In this document: positions 1-7,362 of the stretch, one piece after another
Layout: every line of letters begins with the position of its first letter
Position numbering within the stretch: the first letter of the stretch is position 1
Notes under the pieces: generated by a model
The model's database searches: none
Seen by the model: the letters and a program-made list of their open reading frames with translations, nothing else
Told to the model about the DNA's origin: nothing
Assembly (NCBI GenBank): GCA_035504175.1
Contig: DATJSJ010000093.1
Location: 1-29,501 of the forward strand
DNA from: DATJSJ01 sp035504175
GTDB taxonomy: Bacteria > Pseudomonadota > Alphaproteobacteria > Acetobacterales > Acetobacteraceae
Reading direction: 5' to 3'
DNA length: 29,501 nt
Translations under genes and position numbers: made by a program

Positions 1-487
1 CTCGTATAGCGAAGCGTATCGGGGGACGCCATTTTCGTGCTCCGTTGTTGCAACAAGGCAACGGCATGAACGGCGGACGTTTTTGATGCAGCGTCTGCGT
101 GTCAGGCCAACATTTCTTCGCGTGAGGCACCCTCCGTGCGATAGCGCCGATGGAACAGCCCCCGAATGGTCCGAGGGAGACCTCGTCACTGGTTACGCGA
201 GTATTATTCGGCGGGACGCAGCTTGTCCAGAATAAACGGCCTGCGATCAGCACTGCTTGCGTAATGATCGCAAAATGATCGATGATCCTGGATGAATGCG
301 CCAGCCGGCTATCAAATCGTCGAGCAGGAGATGGCTCAGTAATACCCTGAAGTCGTCGTGCGTGGACGAATAGCAGCATTGGGCCAGCGTGGCGCGGAAC
401 CGGCGGTCGCAGGTGTCAACGGGTTCGCGACGGACATCGGATCTGCGACAGCGATAGCGGCGCTGCCGGCGGCCGTCACGTGCGCGA
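1..487. other. Intergenic stretch, no recognisable gene
   Basis: No reading frame here looks like a real gene. Short open frames on both strands are arginine-rich and show no family features. Composition is more mixed than in the neighbouring genes, for example the AT-richer patch around 255-290. Because it lies directly upstream of a transposase remnant, it may be decayed mobile-element or island DNA. That is inference; no ends or repeats could be identified. Confidence 0.5.
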
Positions 488-667
488 ATGCATTCGCTCG
501 ACACGCCCCTCGGTGCCGAGAGGCACCTACCCGAACGCTGCTTTTTCGGACACGAGCAGTGCGCGCGCGTCGCCTCGCGTTACGAAGAGACGGACAGGAA
601 CCGCCTGACGGTCGTCGGCCTCGAGGCCATCGCCGCGTGGTTGAGGTGTCTGTCCGCGGGACCTAAC
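488..667 (+). pseudogene. IS5-family transposase, C-terminal remnant
   Basis: The frame starting at 488 encodes a stretch whose residues 11-53 (518-646) match the C-terminal end of IS5-type DDE transposases. It has the order H-L-x-E-R-C-F, then R-V-A-S-R-Y-E-E-T-D-R-N, then a hydrophobic helix ending A-W-L-R. In intact elements this region carries the last catalytic glutamate (here in the E-R-C-F motif) and the short tail. The rest of the DDE domain is missing: the same frame carries stops upstream (around 371 and 455) and no matching sequence is seen in other frames. It is therefore a dead fragment. The frame runs on into the 3' end of phaC with no natural stop, so the element's end is lost. 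Assignment to IS5 rests on motif recognition only. Confidence 0.65.
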
Positions 668-2462
668 TCGCCCGCACCTGCACGTAGCTGCCGGGCGCAT
701 CCTCGATGACCGGCAGCTTGCTGTCCCCCGGCTGGCGCGCCGCCACCATCGCCTTGTCGAGCCCGGTCACCCAGCGCTGCCAGTCGGGCCACCAGGAGCC
801 GGCGATCTCGGTCGCATCGTGCAGCCAGGCTTCCGGGTCGGACGGCAGTTCGGGATTGATCCAATGCCCGTACTTGCCGCCTTCCGGCGGGTTGACGATG
901 CCGGCGATGTGGCCCGAGCCGGCGAGCACGAAGCGCCGCGGCCCGTGCAGCATCAGCATGCCGCGATAGGTCGATTTCCACGGCGCGATGTGGTCCTCGC
1001 GGGTGGAGATGAAGTAGCTCGGCACGCTGATGTTGCTGAGGTCGATCGGCACGCCGTCGACGATGATGCCGCCCGGCTGCGCCAGCAGGTTCTCCTGATA
1101 CATCTTGCGCAGGTAGAAACTGTGCATGCGCGCCGGCATGCGCGTGGAATCAGAATTCCAGTAGAGCAGGTCGAACGGGAAGGGCTCGTTGCCGAGCAGG
1201 TAATTGTTGACGACGAAGGACCAGATCAGATCGTTGGCGCGCAGCATATTGAAGGTGGTCGCCATCTCGCTGCCCTCGAGATAGCCGCGGCGCTGCATCT
1301 TTTCCTCCAGCCCCTTGAGCTGCTCCTCGTCGATGAAGACGCCGAGCTCGCCCGATTCCTGGAAGTCGAGCATGGTGACGAAGAAGGTCGCCGCCTTGAT
1401 GCGCGCGTCGCGCTTCACCGCCATCCAGGCGAGTGTGGTCGCGAGCAGCGTGCCACCGAGGCAGTAGCCGATGGCGTTGACTTCCCGCTCGCCGGTGGCG
1501 CGCTCGATCGCGTCCAGCGCGTCCATCACGCCCTCATCCATGTAGTCGTCGAACCCCTTGTCAGCCAGCGCCTCATCGGGGTTCACCCAGGAGATGACGA
1601 AGACGGTATGGCCCTGGGAGACCGCCCAGCGCACGAAACTGTTCTTCGGCCGCAGGTCGAGGATGTAGAACTTGTTGATCCAGGGCGGGATGATCAGCAG
1701 GGGTCGCTTCAGCACCTGCTCGGTCGTCGGCGTGTACTGGATGAGCTGCATCAGGTCGTTCTGGTAGACGACCTTGCCGGGTGTCACGCCGATATTCTCG
1801 CCGATCTTGAAGGCCTCGAGATCGGTCATCCTGATGGTGAGCTTGCCGCGCCCGCGCTCGAGGTCGGACAGCAGGTTGGACAGACCCTTGAGCAGGTTCT
1901 CGCCGCCGGTCTCCGCGGTCTTGCGCAGCACCTCGGGATTCGTCAGCACGAAATTGCTCGGGCTCATCGCGTCGACGAACTGGCGGGCGTAGAAATCCAC
2001 CTTCTGCGCGGTCTTCGGATCGAGCCCGTCGACCTGGCGCACCACGTCCTGCACGTAGCGGGCGGAGAGCAGGTAGGATTGCTTGATGAAGTCGAAGACC
2101 TCGTTGTCCTGCCAGGCATTGTCCTTGAAGCGCCGGTCCTTGGGATCGGCCTGGATCACCGGCTCGGAGTCCAGCCCCATCATGCGCCGGGCGGTCGACT
2201 GCCACAGCATCATGTAGTCCTGCCAGAAGCCGAGTTGCGCCTGCATCAGCTTGGCCGGATTGGCCATCAGGCGGGCGGTCATCTCCATGAAGGCGTTGCC
2301 GATGTTGAGCGGGTCGAGATCGGCCCCCTCCTGCGACTGGCGCTTCAGCCAGTCGCCGACGATGCGCTGCGAGCGCTCGGCGATATCGGCCATGCTGCGC
2401 CCGACCGTCGCCGGGTCCGGCAGCTTGAACAGCGGCGACTCCGGCTTCTCCGAGTCTGCCAT
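663..2462 (-). CDS. phaC: Class I poly(R)-hydroxyalkanoate synthase PhaC
   Basis: Polymerises (R)-3-hydroxyacyl-CoA into polyhydroxyalkanoate at the surface of storage granules. The 599-residue protein has the usual class I length. An N-terminal PhaC_N region (about 60-240) precedes an alpha/beta-hydrolase core. The lipase-like box G-Y-C-L-G-G puts the nucleophile at Cys334. Asp490 (in S-T-R-E-D-H-I-A-P-W) and His518 (in G-S-G-H-I-A-G) complete the expected triad. The ATG at 2462 follows GAGAGGA with 8-nt spacing on the minus strand, so the start is well supported. It is divergent from the lipoprotein gene, sharing a roughly 170-bp upstream region. No phaA, phaB or phasin gene is nearby, so it is a stand-alone synthase here. 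The 3' end is intact although an IS remnant abuts it. Confidence 0.97.
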   Translation of the reverse strand: MADSEKPESPLFKLPDPATVGRSMADIAERSQRIVGDWLKRQSQEGADLDPLNIGNAFMEMTARLMANPAKLMQAQLGFWQDYMMLWQSTARRMMGLDSEPVIQADPKDRRFKDNAWQDNEVFDFIKQSYLLSARYVQDVVRQVDGLDPKTAQKVDFYARQFVDAMSPSNFVLTNPEVLRKTAETGGENLLKGLSNLLSDLERGRGKLTIRMTDLEAFKIGENIGVTPGKVVYQNDLMQLIQYTPTTEQVLKRPLLIIPPWINKFYILDLRPKNSFVRWAVSQGHTVFVISWVNPDEALADKGFDDYMDEGVMDALDAIERATGEREVNAIGYCLGGTLLATTLAWMAVKRDARIKAATFFVTMLDFQESGELGVFIDEEQLKGLEEKMQRRGYLEGSEMATTFNMLRANDLIWSFVVNNYLLGNEPFPFDLLYWNSDSTRMPARMHSFYLRKMYQENLLAQPGGIIVDGVPIDLSNISVPSYFISTREDHIAPWKSTYRGMLMLHGPRRFVLAGSGHIAGIVNPPEGGKYGHWINPELPSDPEAWLHDATEIAGSWWPDWQRWVTGLDKAMVAARQPGDSKLPVIEDAPGSYVQVRAS

Positions 2463-2633
2463 GGCAACAATCCTCTCGCTTCGGCGCGCTGCCCGATCCC
2501 TTCCCGGCCGGCGCCCGGACGGCTACACGGGGCCGCTCGAGGCGCCAGGCAGGGGCGGCAGGTCCGATCGATGATCCACGAAGGCGGGCAAGCTAGCGAT
2601 GGCTCAACCGCGCATCAAGCCGGCCGCGCGGCT

Positions 2634-3680
2634 GTGCCGCCGGCACCTGGCGCGGGCCGGGTCGGGCGGGCCGCCGCCTTGCTGCTCGCCGGTGCGCTGG
2701 GCGGTTGCTACTCCATGCCGACCGACACGCCGGTCGCGTGGTGGCACCAGCTCGAAGGCGGGCAGATCGCCAAGGAGCGGCCGCCGCCACCGGGGGTGAC
2801 GGAGCCATACCCGGCGCTCGGCACCGTGCCGCCGCGGCCGGTGGTGCCACCGCCGACCGTGCGGGACCAGATCGCCAACGCCCTGGCGGTCGATCGCACC
2901 GTCGCGCAGCAGCAGGCGGCGCTCGCGCCGCTGCCGGCGCCGCAGGCCCCGGTTCCGGCCGGGTCGAAGGCCCCCGCCGGGGCGCCGGCATCCGCGCCGC
3001 CGTCCGGCGGGGCGATGGCGACGCTGGACGCAGCGAGCGCGCCGCCGCCGCCGGCTGCTCCGGCTCCGACAGCGACACCCGCGCCGGCGGCCCCGGCTGC
3101 CGCGCCGGCGCAGACCGCGCCACCGCAGAGCGGCGCCGCGGTTGCGCCCGGCCCGCGAGCGAGTGCCGCGGGAGCGCCGGCGGCGGGATCGGCTAAGGGT
3201 GCGGTTCCGTCCCCCGTGCCGGCTGGGGCCGCCTCCGGTACGGAAACGGGGCTCGAGACGTTGCCGCCGGTGCCGCAGGTACCGCCGCCGGCGCCGGCCT
3301 TGCCGGGCATCGCGGTGCCGACCCTGCCGCCGCCGCGCCCGGCAGCACTGCCGCCGCCGCCCGCTGCGCCGCCGCTGCCGCCGCTCTCGCCAAACGCCGT
3401 GCCGGTCAATTTTGCGACCGACTCCTCGATTCTGCCGCGCGACGCTCGCGGCTTGCTGAGCGCGCTGGCGGCGCGGCGCGGCGGCCATGTCGTCAACGTC
3501 ATCGGGCGAGGCGAGGCCGTCTCCGCCGATCCTGCATTGCAGGCGGCCGGGTTGCAGCTCGGCGTGCTGCGGGCGCAGGCGATCGCGAGCTGGCTCGCGG
3601 ATGCCGGCGTACCGCAGGCAGCCATGCGTCTGGGGGCTGAGGCGGCCGGTCGCGGTGGCTATGCCCGTCTGGTAGATTGA
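2634..3680 (+). CDS. Proline/alanine-rich lipoprotein with OmpA-like C-terminal domain
   Basis: Probable outer-membrane lipoprotein reaching into the periplasm. From the GTG at 2634, a short Arg-bearing N-region leads to a hydrophobic core A-A-A-L-L-L-A-G-A-L and the lipobox L-G-G-C (Cys25). A short conserved-looking segment follows (W-W-H-Q-L-E-G-G-Q-I-A-K-E-R-P-P-P-P). Then comes a linker of about 200 residues that is almost entirely Pro, Ala, Gly and Val. The last 90 residues (from V-N-F-A-T-D-S) resemble the OmpA/MotB peptidoglycan-binding fold: a V-x-F strand, a central V-x-G-x-G strand, and an R-A-Q-A-I-A-S-W-L helix before G-V. An in-frame ATG at 2571 is the alternative start, but it would give an unusually long, acidic N-region before the lipobox. 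The linker probably spans the periplasm. The match is to a fold; no exact family was recognised. Confidence 0.78.
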   Translation: MPPAPGAGRVGRAAALLLAGALGGCYSMPTDTPVAWWHQLEGGQIAKERPPPPGVTEPYPALGTVPPRPVVPPPTVRDQIANALAVDRTVAQQQAALAPLPAPQAPVPAGSKAPAGAPASAPPSGGAMATLDAASAPPPPAAPAPTATPAPAAPAAAPAQTAPPQSGAAVAPGPRASAAGAPAAGSAKGAVPSPVPAGAASGTETGLETLPPVPQVPPPAPALPGIAVPTLPPPRPAALPPPPAAPPLPPLSPNAVPVNFATDSSILPRDARGLLSALAARRGGHVVNVIGRGEAVSADPALQAAGLQLGVLRAQAIASWLADAGVPQAAMRLGAEAAGRGGYARLVD

Positions 3681-3706
3681 TCGGCCCCATCGCCGGACGA
3701 GTCGCC

Positions 3707-4939
3707 ATGGACCAGGAATTCCACCGCATCCGCCGCCTGCCACCCTACGTGTTCGCGGCGGTGAACGAGGCGAAGGGACGCGCCCGGGCGGCGGGCGAGG
3801 ACATCATCGATCTCGGCATGGGCAATCCGGACAGCCCGACGCCGCCGCACATCGTCGCCAAGCTGGTCGAGGCGGTGGCCGATCCGCGCACTCACCGCTA
3901 CTCGGTCAGCCGCGGCATTCCCGGGCTGCGCCGGGCGCTCGCCGGCTACTATCAGCGGCGGTTCGAGGTCGCGCTCGATCCGGAAACCGAGGTGGTGGCG
4001 ACGCTCGGCTCGAAGGAGGGGCTGGCCAATCTCGCCGCGGCGATCACCAGCCCGGGCGACACCATCCTGGTGCCGAACCCGTCCTATCCGATCCACCAGT
4101 TCGGCTTCATCATCGCCGGCGCCTCGGTGCGCAGCCTGCCGGCGACCCCGGATGAGGAGATGCTGCGCGCGCTCGATCGCGCGGTGCGGCATTCGGTGCC
4201 GAAGCCGACGGCGCTGATCGTCAATTTTCCGTCGAATCCGACTGCCTTTCTCGCCGATCTCGATTTCTACCGCGAGATCGTCACCTTCGCGCGGCGGCAC
4301 GAGCTCTGGATCCTGTCCGACCTCGCCTATGCCGAGATCTATTTCGGCGACCGCAGGCCGCCCTCGATCCTGCAGGTGCCGGGTGCGCGCGAGATCGCGG
4401 TCGAGTTCACCTCGCTCTCCAAGACGTATTCTATGCCAGGCTGGCGCATGGGATTCGCGGCCGGCAACCGGCGGCTGATCGCCGCCCTCGCCAGGATGAA
4501 ATCCTATCTCGACTACGGCGCCTTCACGCCGATCCAGGTCGCCGCGGTTGCGGCGCTGAACGGGCCGCAGGACTGCGTCGATGCGATGCGCGCGCTCTAT
4601 CGCGAGCGGCGGGACGTGCTGATCCGCGGTCTGGCCGGCGCGGGTTGGGACGTGCCGAGCCCGGAGGGGTCGATGTTCGCCTGGGCGCCGGTCCCGCCGC
4701 AATTCGCCGCCCTCGGCAGCCTCGAGTTCAGCAAGCTGCTGCTGGCGCGCGCGAAGGTCGCGGTGGCCCCCGGCATCGGCTTCGGCGAGCATGGCGACGG
4801 GCATGTGCGCATTGCGCTGGTCGAGAATGTGCAGCGGCTGCGCCAGGCGGTGCGCAACATCCGCGGCTTCCTGCACGCCGGCAGCAATACCGCAGCGGAG
4901 GCGGGCGAGGCCGCCGCCCGGGTCGCGAAGGTGGCATGA
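3707..4939 (+). CDS. PLP-dependent class I/II aminotransferase (AlaC / LL-DAP aminotransferase-like)
   Basis: A 410-residue fold-type I aminotransferase. Visible features are the Y-S-V-S-R-G-I-P-G-L-R substrate-domain motif (about 65-75), N-x-P-S-Y-P near 124, N173 and P-S-N-P-T at 175-179, D205 and Y208 contacting the cofactor, the Schiff-base lysine K239 in S-L-S-K-T-Y-S-M, and R247 in G-W-R-M-G-F. The sequence resembles the AlaC/YfdZ and LL-diaminopimelate aminotransferase branch, so alanine, aspartate or a related amino acid is the likely substrate; specificity cannot be read from sequence. The ATG at 3707 follows GGACGAG. A TTG at 3677 is the less likely alternative. The stop overlaps the hom start as ATGA (4936-4939), so translational coupling with homoserine synthesis is expected. 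Confidence 0.9.
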   Translation: MDQEFHRIRRLPPYVFAAVNEAKGRARAAGEDIIDLGMGNPDSPTPPHIVAKLVEAVADPRTHRYSVSRGIPGLRRALAGYYQRRFEVALDPETEVVATLGSKEGLANLAAAITSPGDTILVPNPSYPIHQFGFIIAGASVRSLPATPDEEMLRALDRAVRHSVPKPTALIVNFPSNPTAFLADLDFYREIVTFARRHELWILSDLAYAEIYFGDRRPPSILQVPGAREIAVEFTSLSKTYSMPGWRMGFAAGNRRLIAALARMKSYLDYGAFTPIQVAAVAALNGPQDCVDAMRALYRERRDVLIRGLAGAGWDVPSPEGSMFAWAPVPPQFAALGSLEFSKLLLARAKVAVAPGIGFGEHGDGHVRIALVENVQRLRQAVRNIRGFLHAGSNTAAEAGEAAARVAKVA

Positions 4940-6291
4940 CGCGGCCGGACGCGCTGCTGCCTGGCATGGCCCGCGCCACCTCCGCGACGCGTCCGCTGTC
5001 AATCGGCGTTGCCGGGCTTGGCACGGTGGGCGGCGGCGTGCTGCGGCTGCTGCGGGACAATGCGGAGGTGGTGGCGGCGCGGGCGGGACGACCGGTGGCG
5101 GTGACCGCGGTCTCGGCGCGCGACCGCGCCCGCGATCGCGGCATGCCGCTCTCCGGGCTGCGCTGGTACGATGATCCGGTGGCGCTGGCCGCCGACCCGG
5201 CGGTCGATGCGGTGGTCGAGCTGATCGGCGGCAGCGACGGGCCGGCGCGGGCGCTGGTCGAGGCGGCGCTGGCGCACGGCAAGCCGGTGGTCACGGCCAA
5301 CAAGGCGCTGCTTGCCGTGCATGGCGCCGAACTGGCGGCGCTGGCGGAGCAAGCCGGAGTGCCGCTTGCTTTCGAGGCGGCGGTTGCCGGAGGCATTCCG
5401 GTGATCAAGGCGCTGCGTGAGGGGCTGGCGGGCAATCGCATCACTCGCGTCGTCGGAATTCTTAACGGCACCTGCAACTACATCCTGACGACGATGCAGG
5501 AGCGGCGCCGCGAATTCTCCGAAGTGCTGGCGGAGGCGCAGAAGCTCGGCTATGCCGAGGCCGATCCGTCCTTCGACATCGACGGCATCGACGCCGCGCA
5601 TAAGCTCGCGATCCTCGCCGCATTGGCCTTCGGCCGGCCGGTTGCCTTCGAGTCCGTGCATGTCGAGGGCATCAGGCAGGTCTCGGCGCTCGACATCGCG
5701 TTTGCCGGCGAGCTCGGCTATCGCATCAAGCTGCTCGGCATTGCGCGGCGCACCGAGGCGGGGATCGAGGCGCGGGTGCATCCGTGCATGGTGCCGCACT
5801 CGGCGCCAATCGCGCGCGTCGATGGCGTGTTCAATGCGGTGGTGGCGGAGGGTGATTTCGCCGGCCGGATCATGCTGGAGGGTCGCGGCGCCGGTGCGGG
5901 CCCGACCGCGTCCGCGGTGGTTGCCGACCTGATCGATCTGGCGCGCGGGCGGGCGACGCCAGTCTGGGGTGCCGCGTCCGGGGCGTTGACGGATGCGCCC
6001 GATCTGGCGATGGCGGCGCATATCGGCCCCTATTATCTGCGTCTGATGGTAGTCGATCGTCCGGGCGTGATTGCCGACGTGACGGCCGTGCTGCGCGATG
6101 TCGGTGTCTCGCTGGAGAGCATGTTGCAGCGTGGCCGCGCGCCCGGCGAGGCGGTGCCGGTGGTGCTGGTGACGCATGAGACGCGGGAGGCGGCGATGCG
6201 GGCGGCCCTGGACGACATTGCAGCGCTGGATTCCGTGCTGGAGCCACCGATGTTGATTCGGATCGAGCCGGAGGACCGCGCTTCAGTCTAA
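4936..6291 (+). CDS. hom: Homoserine dehydrogenase
   Basis: Reduces aspartate semialdehyde to homoserine, the branch point to threonine and methionine. The 451-residue protein begins with a Rossmann dinucleotide motif G-L-G-T-V-G (27-32). It then has A-N-K-A-L-L-A (121-127), the family signature G-I-L-N-G-T-C-N-Y-I-L (174-184), and the catalytic-core segment G-Y-A-E-A-D-P-S-F-D-I-D-G-I-D-A-A-H-K (205-223) with its conserved Asp and Lys. The last 80 residues (from Y-Y-L-R-L-M-V-V-D-R-P-G-V) form an ACT domain, the usual site of threonine feedback control. The start overlaps the aminotransferase stop by 4 nt. About 20 N-terminal residues precede the Rossmann strand, so a slightly later start is possible. 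It is followed by a terminator-like repeat. Confidence 0.97.
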   Translation: MTRPDALLPGMARATSATRPLSIGVAGLGTVGGGVLRLLRDNAEVVAARAGRPVAVTAVSARDRARDRGMPLSGLRWYDDPVALAADPAVDAVVELIGGSDGPARALVEAALAHGKPVVTANKALLAVHGAELAALAEQAGVPLAFEAAVAGGIPVIKALREGLAGNRITRVVGILNGTCNYILTTMQERRREFSEVLAEAQKLGYAEADPSFDIDGIDAAHKLAILAALAFGRPVAFESVHVEGIRQVSALDIAFAGELGYRIKLLGIARRTEAGIEARVHPCMVPHSAPIARVDGVFNAVVAEGDFAGRIMLEGRGAGAGPTASAVVADLIDLARGRATPVWGAASGALTDAPDLAMAAHIGPYYLRLMVVDRPGVIADVTAVLRDVGVSLESMLQRGRAPGEAVPVVLVTHETREAAMRAALDDIAALDSVLEPPMLIRIEPEDRASV

Positions 6292-6297
6292 GGGGTG

Positions 6298-6317
6298 CAG
6301 GGGACGACTGTCCCCTG
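6298..6317 (+). terminator. GC-rich hairpin just after hom
   Basis: A perfect 8-bp inverted repeat (caggggac / gtcccctg) with a 4-nt loop starts 7 nt after the hom stop. It has no T-run of its own but directly precedes a second hairpin (6325-6357) that does. Together they look like a compound transcription end or an mRNA 3'-stabilising structure. Confidence 0.5.
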
Positions 6318-6324
6318 CCGGGGT

Positions 6325-6357
6325 TTGGGGCGGAGCCCCAACCTGCCTTCTCTTTTT
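6325..6357 (+). terminator. Rho-independent-type terminator after hom (repeat-family copy 1)
   Basis: A 7-bp stem ttggggc / gccccaa closes a GGA loop (6325-6341). It is followed by a pyrimidine-rich stretch ending in five T residues at 6353-6357. The core GGGGCGGAGCCCC also occurs after ppk (26637-26650), and a degenerate version lies after the kef gene on the other strand. The structure would separate hom from glpX, leaving only 16 nt before the glpX start. Confidence 0.55.
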
Positions 6358-6373
6358 GCAAGGGACCGCCGCC

Positions 6374-7357
6374 ATGGACCAACGCCCCTACCAGACGAGT
6401 GACCGCAACCTGGCCTTGGAGCTCGTCCGCGTCACCGAGGCTGCTGCGCTCGCGGCTTCCCGCTGGATGGGCCGCGGCGTCAAGAACGAGGCCGACGGCG
6501 CCGCGGTGGAAGCGATGCGTCGCGCCTTTGACATGGTGGCGATCAGCGGCACGGTGGTGATCGGCGAGGGGGAGATGGACGAGGCGCCGATGCTTTACAT
6601 CGGCGAGAAGGTCGGCGCCGGCGGTCCGGAGATGGACATCGCGGTCGATCCGCTCGAGGGCACGACGATCGTCGCCAAGGGTGCGCCGAATGCGCTGGCC
6701 GTCATTGCGATGGCGGAGCACGGGCATTTCCTGCACGCGCCCGACATCTACATGGACAAGATTGCGGTCGGGGGCGGCCTGCCGCCCGGCGTGGTCGATC
6801 TCGATGCGCCGCCGGCGGAGAATCTGCGCAATCTCGCGCGTGCCAAGCGCTGCGAGATTGGCGATCTGGTGGTCTGCATGCTGGAACGCGAGCGCCATGC
6901 CGAGCTGATGGCGCGCTGTCGCGAGGCCGGGGCGCGGATTGCGCTGATCGGCGACGGTGATGTCGCGGGCGTCATCGCGACGGCGCAGCCGGACAGCGGC
7001 GTCGACATCTATATGGGCAGCGGCGGCGCGCCGGAGGGCGTACTGGCCGCGGCAGCGCTGCGATGCGTGAACGGTCAGATGCAGGGGCGGCTGCTGTACG
7101 AGGATGATGTACAGCGCGAGCGGGCGCAGACCATGGGCGTCATCGATCCCCGGCACAAATACGACGTGACGGAGATGGCGCGGGGCGACGTGATGTTCGC
7201 CGCGACCGGCGTCACCAACGGGCCGATGCTGCGCGGCGTGCGACGTTTCGGCCAGGGCGCGGTCACCCATTCCGTGGTGATGCGCAGCAAGTCGGGGACG
7301 GTGCGTTTCGTCGAGGCGCACCACAACTTCGCCACCAAGACCTGGGCGCCGAGCTGA
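6374..7357 (+). CDS. glpX: Class II fructose-1,6-bisphosphatase GlpX
   Basis: Hydrolyses fructose 1,6-bisphosphate to fructose 6-phosphate in gluconeogenesis. The 327-residue protein has the class II metal-binding motifs G-E-G-E-M-D-E-A-P-M-L (64-74) and D-P-L-E-G-T-T (92-98), plus G-D-G-D-V-A and the G-S-G-G-A-P-E-G segment in the C-terminal half. The length is typical. The ATG at 6374 is preceded by AGGGA with about 9-nt spacing, better than the TTG at 6356. It is 5 nt upstream of recJ, so the two are probably co-transcribed. The aminotransferase-hom-glpX-recJ order fits a common alphaproteobacterial arrangement (recalled, not searched). Confidence 0.97.
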   Translation: MDQRPYQTSDRNLALELVRVTEAAALAASRWMGRGVKNEADGAAVEAMRRAFDMVAISGTVVIGEGEMDEAPMLYIGEKVGAGGPEMDIAVDPLEGTTIVAKGAPNALAVIAMAEHGHFLHAPDIYMDKIAVGGGLPPGVVDLDAPPAENLRNLARAKRCEIGDLVVCMLERERHAELMARCREAGARIALIGDGDVAGVIATAQPDSGVDIYMGSGGAPEGVLAAAALRCVNGQMQGRLLYEDDVQRERAQTMGVIDPRHKYDVTEMARGDVMFAATGVTNGPMLRGVRRFGQGAVTHSVVMRSKSGTVRFVEAHHNFATKTWAPS

Positions 7358-7362
7358 ACGGA

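Noticed and set aside
819..2570. Very long plus-strand open frame running through the antisense of phaC into the lipoprotein gene
   Set aside because: It is antisense to a complete phaC and is His/Asp/Arg-rich with no domain. It is open only because of the GC bias. The lipoprotein gene begins near 2571-2634.
2634..3680. Coding on the opposite strand of the lipoprotein gene (Gly/Ala-rich frames)
   Set aside because: The Pro-rich linker reads as Gly/Arg repeats in reverse. The plus strand has a lipobox and a fold-like C-terminus; the minus frames have neither.
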